This document shows, one piece after another, positions 3,364 to 6,186 of a DNA stretch of 6,186 nt. Numbering within the stretch: the first letter of the stretch is position 1; every line of letters starts with the position of its first letter. The notes beneath the pieces were generated by a model. The model saw only the letters and a program-made list of their open reading frames with translations. It was not told the DNA's origin and ran no database searches. This DNA comes from WOZL01 sp041678645 (GTDB lineage: Bacteria > Patescibacteriota > Dojkabacteria > SC72). The stretch is taken from the NCBI GenBank assembly GCA_041678645.1, contig JBAYNT010000034.1:1-6186 (forward strand), written 5' to 3'. The translations under genes and the position numbers were made by a program.

Positions 3364-6186
3364 TATCTACTACCTCCTCCTGTACGGGTTGGTTTGAAAT
3401 TAATTCAATGTTTAGACAGAGTGCATTTAGCTCTCTGATTAATACCTTAAATGACTCCGGCACATTTGTTGCCTCTATCTTCTCTCCATGTATTATTGCT
3501 TTATATGCCATAGATCTACCCCTGACATCATCAGATTTTATTGTTAGCATCTCCTGAAGTGCGTAAGGAGCACTATGTGACTGCAAAGCCCAGACCTCCA
3601 TCTCTCCAAATCTCTGTCCTCCCATTTGCGCTTTACCACCTAATGGTTGCTGAGTAACTGCAGTGTATGGTCCTGTAGATCTTGCATGCACTTTTTCATC
3701 TGCAATGTGATGTAACTTAATTACATATTTATAACCAACTGTAATTTCTCTAGGGAATCTTTTACCTGTTCTCCCATCAAATAAGACCTGTTTTTCATCC
3801 ATATCAAAACCGTGCTTCTTCATTTCATTTTCTAGCCATTCTGTATCTATTTCTTCAAATATCGGAAATGCTAATTTCTCTCCAAGTAATTTAGCAAATC
3901 TAGCGTAAGGAACCTCTTGCCCCTGTCCTAGATTCATTCTTTTAAGGAATGTAGGCGTAAGGATAATATCTACAGGTTCTCCATCTTCTGTAAAAGGCAT
4001 ATCTTCAATAGGTCTTATTGCAGCAACAGTATTCTTATCTCCGTGTCTACCAGAGATTTTGTCACCATAGTTGAGTTTCTTAGTATCTGCTACCCATATG
4101 GTAACTTTCTCTAACACACCTGGTGCTAGCTTGTCGCCTCTATCAGTTGAAAGCCTTTGTGTTCTTATAACTACCCCTTCTTCACCATGAGGCACCCTTA
4201 AAGAGTTATCTCTTACATCGCTAGCTGATTCTCCAAAGATTGCTCTAAGCAATCTTTCTTCAGCCGTTAGCTCTTTTTCCCCGCGGGGGGCAACAACTCC
4301 AGTAAGAATATCTCCTCCCTTAACTTTCAACCCCTCTCTTACAATACCATCTATATCAAGTTTTTGAAGGATACGATCACTTACGTGAGGGATATCTGCT
4401 GTTATAGCTTCAGGACCAAGCTCTGTATCTCTAACTTCAGCTTCATATTCATGAATATGAATAGAAGTTAATATATCATCCTTAACTATTCTGTCTGATA
4501 TTATTACAGCGTCTTCATAGTTATAACCCTCAAAGAACATTAAAGCTGCTCTTATATTAATACCAATGGCCAACTCACCATTTATCATTGTAGGACCATC
4601 AGCGAGCAAATCATCTTTCTTGAATTTGTCTCCTGGCTCTACAGCAACCCTTTGACTAAAGGATTGATTGTCATTAGTTCTGTGGAAAGCAGTAAGCATA
4701 TAATCTTTAAGTCCAGATTTCTTATACTGTACGCTCAATCTGTTAGCATCCGCATACAACACTTCACCATCTTCCTCTGCAAAAATACCCCAGCCCGACT
4801 GTCTTGCAACAATTTCTTCCATACCCGTTCCTACTAAAGGTGCCTCCTGTTTAAGAAGAGGAACTCCCTGCCTTTGCATATTTGAACCTGTCAAGGCACG
4901 CATAGATTCGTCGTGTGATACAAACGGAATTAGCGACATGCCCAAACCAGCTTGCTGATATGTAAGAACATCTACATGAGTCAACTTATTAACATCTTCA
5001 AGTAAGAAGTCTCCATTATGTCTAACTGGCACAAATGTAGATGTAATATTACCGTGATCATCTGCTTCTACAGATGCTGAGCCAATAAAGGCATCTTCTT
5101 CAATTTTAGCATCTAGATAAACTACCTCGTCGGATAGAAATGGTGTAACTTTAACGGTGCGGATTTTTTTATCTGCACAGATTTTATTTAATGTTGTGCC
5201 CTCTATTTTATCCCCAACCTTACCAATACCCTTAATATTTTCATTAAGGATTCTATTCCCAAGATCTTTTTTAGTTGCTTTAATTTCATTTCGAATTACC
5301 CTATATGGTGCTTCAAGGAAGCCATACTCATCAATATGAGCAAGCATTGCTAACTGTGTGACAACACCTATGTTGGCACTCTCAGGACTTGTCACAGGGT
5401 CAAATTTCCCATATTGAGATGGGTGAACCTCTCGGATTGAGAACGTTGCCCTCTCTTTAGTAATACCACCTGGACCAGCAGCGGTTACTTTTCTCTTGTT
5501 TTCTAATTCAGAAAGAATATTTGTCTGATCCATAAATGTAGAGAGCTGATTAGAACCAAAGAAAGAAAGGATTGATGCAGCAATCGGTTTAGTACCAACA
5601 AGCATAGATGGTGTAACCTTAGCATCATTACCATACAAACTCATTTTGTCTTTAATATTCTTTTCAAGTCTTCTGATACTTCCAAGAAGCTGTCTATTTA
5701 GAACCTCTCCAACACTTCTAATTCTCCTATTCGCTAAATGATCTACATCATCTGGCTCAATCTTTCCATTGTTAATCTGAATTAACCTTTTGATTATTAG
5801 GATAACATCGCTTGGGTAGAGAACACACTCGTTCTCATTATTAACATCATAGTTAGTACCTAATTTCCTATTTAGTTGGTATCTACCTATTTTACCTAAA
5901 TCAAACTTCCTCTTACTAAAGAAGTTGCTCTTGATATATTTTTCTGCACTATCTAAAGTTACAGATTCATCTGGTCTTAACTTATTATATATACTTATTA
6001 TTGCCTCTTCCTTATTAGTTGTGAAATCCCTTGCTAGGGTAGCTTCGATAAATTTGTGCTCTTCATCAGTATCAACATCTTTAAATAGCTTCCTTATCTC
6101 TTCATCTGTTTCATAATCCAAAACTCTCAAAAGTTCAGTAATCAAAACTTTTGGTCGCTTAGGTAAAATCCTCATTGATATCACAT
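3356..6186 (-). CDS. rpoB: DNA-directed RNA polymerase subunit beta (5'-truncated by window edge)
   Basis: This is the beta subunit, which with beta-prime forms the active-site cleft, the NTP contacts and the rifamycin pocket. There are 942 codons before the TAA at 3356-3358. The first complete codon, GTG at 6182-6184, lies inside the protein: the following residues align to the E. coli stretch near residue 200 (RKIPVTxLLRALGY), so it is valine and not a start. Order of blocks, numbered from that codon: lobe/protrusion (to about 150), NRRIRSVGE (152-160), rifampicin region (210-240), link region with SPESANIG (266-273), R429 and R438 (E. coli R678, R687), EGYNYED (552-558; E557/D558 match E. 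coli E813/D814), flap (about 575-705), K709 and K717 (E. coli K1065, K1073), R749 (E. coli R1106), the QQPLGGKAQMGGQRFGEMEVWAL anchor (845-867, key residues Q845, G849, F859, W865), and the C-terminal clamp ending in an acidic tail. Length suggests a compact form without the large E. coli SI1 insertion. It is followed by rpoC with an 8-base overlap. Several near-invariant blocks are altered, as described in the findings. Confidence 0.98.
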   Translation of the reverse strand, partial: VISMRILPKRPKVLITELLRVLDYETDEEIRKLFKDVDTDEEHKFIEATLARDFTTNKEEAIISIYNKLRPDESVTLDSAEKYIKSNFFSKRKFDLGKIGRYQLNRKLGTNYDVNNENECVLYPSDVILIIKRLIQINNGKIEPDDVDHLANRRIRSVGEVLNRQLLGSIRRLEKNIKDKMSLYGNDAKVTPSMLVGTKPIAASILSFFGSNQLSTFMDQTNILSELENKRKVTAAGPGGITKERATFSIREVHPSQYGKFDPVTSPESANIGVVTQLAMLAHIDEYGFLEAPYRVIRNEIKATKKDLGNRILNENIKGIGKVGDKIEGTTLNKICADKKIRTVKVTPFLSDEVVYLDAKIEEDAFIGSASVEADDHGNITSTFVPVRHNGDFLLEDVNKLTHVDVLTYQQAGLGMSLIPFVSHDESMRALTGSNMQRQGVPLLKQEAPLVGTGMEEIVARQSGWGIFAEEDGEVLYADANRLSVQYKKSGLKDYMLTAFHRTNDNQSFSQRVAVEPGDKFKKDDLLADGPTMINGELAIGINIRAALMFFEGYNYEDAVIISDRIVKDDILTSIHIHEYEAEVRDTELGPEAITADIPHVSDRILQKLDIDGIVREGLKVKGGDILTGVVAPRGEKELTAEERLLRAIFGESASDVRDNSLRVPHGEEGVVIRTQRLSTDRGDKLAPGVLEKVTIWVADTKKLNYGDKISGRHGDKNTVAAIRPIEDMPFTEDGEPVDIILTPTFLKRMNLGQGQEVPYARFAKLLGEKLAFPIFEEIDTEWLENEMKKHGFDMDEKQVLFDGRTGKRFPREITVGYKYVIKLHHIADEKVHARSTGPYTAVTQQPLGGKAQMGGQRFGEMEVWALQSHSAPYALQEMLTIKSDDVRGRSMAYKAIIHGEKIEATNVPESFKVLIRELNALCLNIELISNQPVQEEVVDNE
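3373..3381 (-). promoter_or_regulatory. Ribosome binding site of rpoC, inside the rpoB coding end
   Basis: On the minus strand the sequence reads AGGAGGAGG, then nine bases (TAGTAGATA), then the rpoC ATG. This is an excellent Shine-Dalgarno match at normal spacing and decides the rpoC start at 3363 rather than the ATG five codons later. The same bases encode Glu-Glu-Val near the RpoB C-terminus, so the acidic tail of RpoB is partly constrained by this site. Confidence 0.88.
5471..5545 (-). other. Rifampicin-pocket region of RpoB (cluster I) with non-standard residues
   Basis: Window residues 214-238 align without gaps to E. coli 511-535. Retained contacts include F217 (F514), D219 (D516) and S225 (S522). 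Changed positions, each checked at its codon, are T216 (Q513), N229 (H526), K232 (R529), T234 (S531) and A236 (L533). These are five of the classic resistance-associated positions. The surrounding GPGGITKERA block is intact, so the change is local and not a frame error. Confidence 0.88.

Noticed and set aside
4279..4288. GC-rich palindrome CCCCGCGGGG in AT-rich DNA
   Set aside because: It encodes Ala-Pro-Arg-Gly of the conserved VAPRGE flap segment and is too short, with no loop or T-run, to be a terminator. Probably chance codon choice.
4652..6116. Three short plus-strand open frames (4652-4837, 5157-5339, 5925-6116)
   Set aside because: All are antisense to conserved RpoB blocks and have no recognisable features.
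6182..6184. GTG as the start codon of rpoB
   Set aside because: The protein here aligns to the interior of RpoB, about 200 residues in, and the frame continues to the window edge. The gene is cut by the window, not truncated in the genome.
1..6186. Recoded TGA (as in Gracilibacteria, Absconditabacteria or mycoplasmas)
   Set aside because: No in-frame TGA occurs in the 1121 rpoC codons read by hand or in rpoB, and tryptophans use TGG. The standard code suffices.
1..6186. Inteins, introns or frameshifts
   Set aside because: Conserved blocks follow in the normal order and spacing in both proteins. The only large extra segment (RpoC 145-240) has no splicing-type Cys/Ser start or His-Asn end.

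Overview
The window is entirely coding and holds two genes of one operon, both on the minus strand: most of rpoB (RNA polymerase beta subunit, running in from base 6186 and ending at 3356) followed by most of rpoC (beta-prime subunit, starting at 3363 and running off the window at base 1). Neither gene is complete. RpoB lacks its N-terminus, about 200 residues by comparison with E. coli. RpoC has its start and 1121 codons but lacks its C-terminus. There is no intergenic DNA: the two genes overlap by 8 bases, and a strong Shine-Dalgarno sequence for rpoC lies inside the last codons of rpoB. No promoter, terminator, RNA gene, mobile element, repeat array or CRISPR was seen.

Together the two proteins form the catalytic core of bacterial RNA polymerase. 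All residues that directly carry out catalysis are present: the NADFDGD metal-binding aspartates, both beta-prime zinc sites, the trigger-loop Met/Arg/Phe/His set, and the beta lysines and arginines around the NTP. Both reading frames are open with the standard code and show no frameshift or intein. This is therefore almost certainly a working housekeeping polymerase, not a decayed copy.

The polymerase is unusually divergent. Blocks that are nearly invariant in bacterial enzymes are altered around the active centre and the rifampicin pocket: GRHGNKG reads GRHGDKN, NPLGVPSRMN reads TPTFLKRMN, TPEGPNIG reads SPESANIG, the bridge-helix HGARKG reads NAGRKG, and the F-loop SGARG...GMRGLM reads SGANG...IKGMV. 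RpoC also carries a charged, coiled-coil-like insertion of roughly 90 residues near its N-terminus and an apparent extra barrel-sandwich segment after the trigger loop.

The organism is an AT-rich bacterium (about 38% GC in one 60-base line counted by hand). The fast-evolving core sequence, compact gene overlap and RpoC insertion would fit a Candidate Phyla Radiation (Patescibacteria) type lineage. This is an inference from memory of family sequences; no search was run. TGA is not used as a sense codon, which argues against the Gracilibacteria/Absconditabacteria code. The most testable biological prediction is intrinsic rifamycin resistance.
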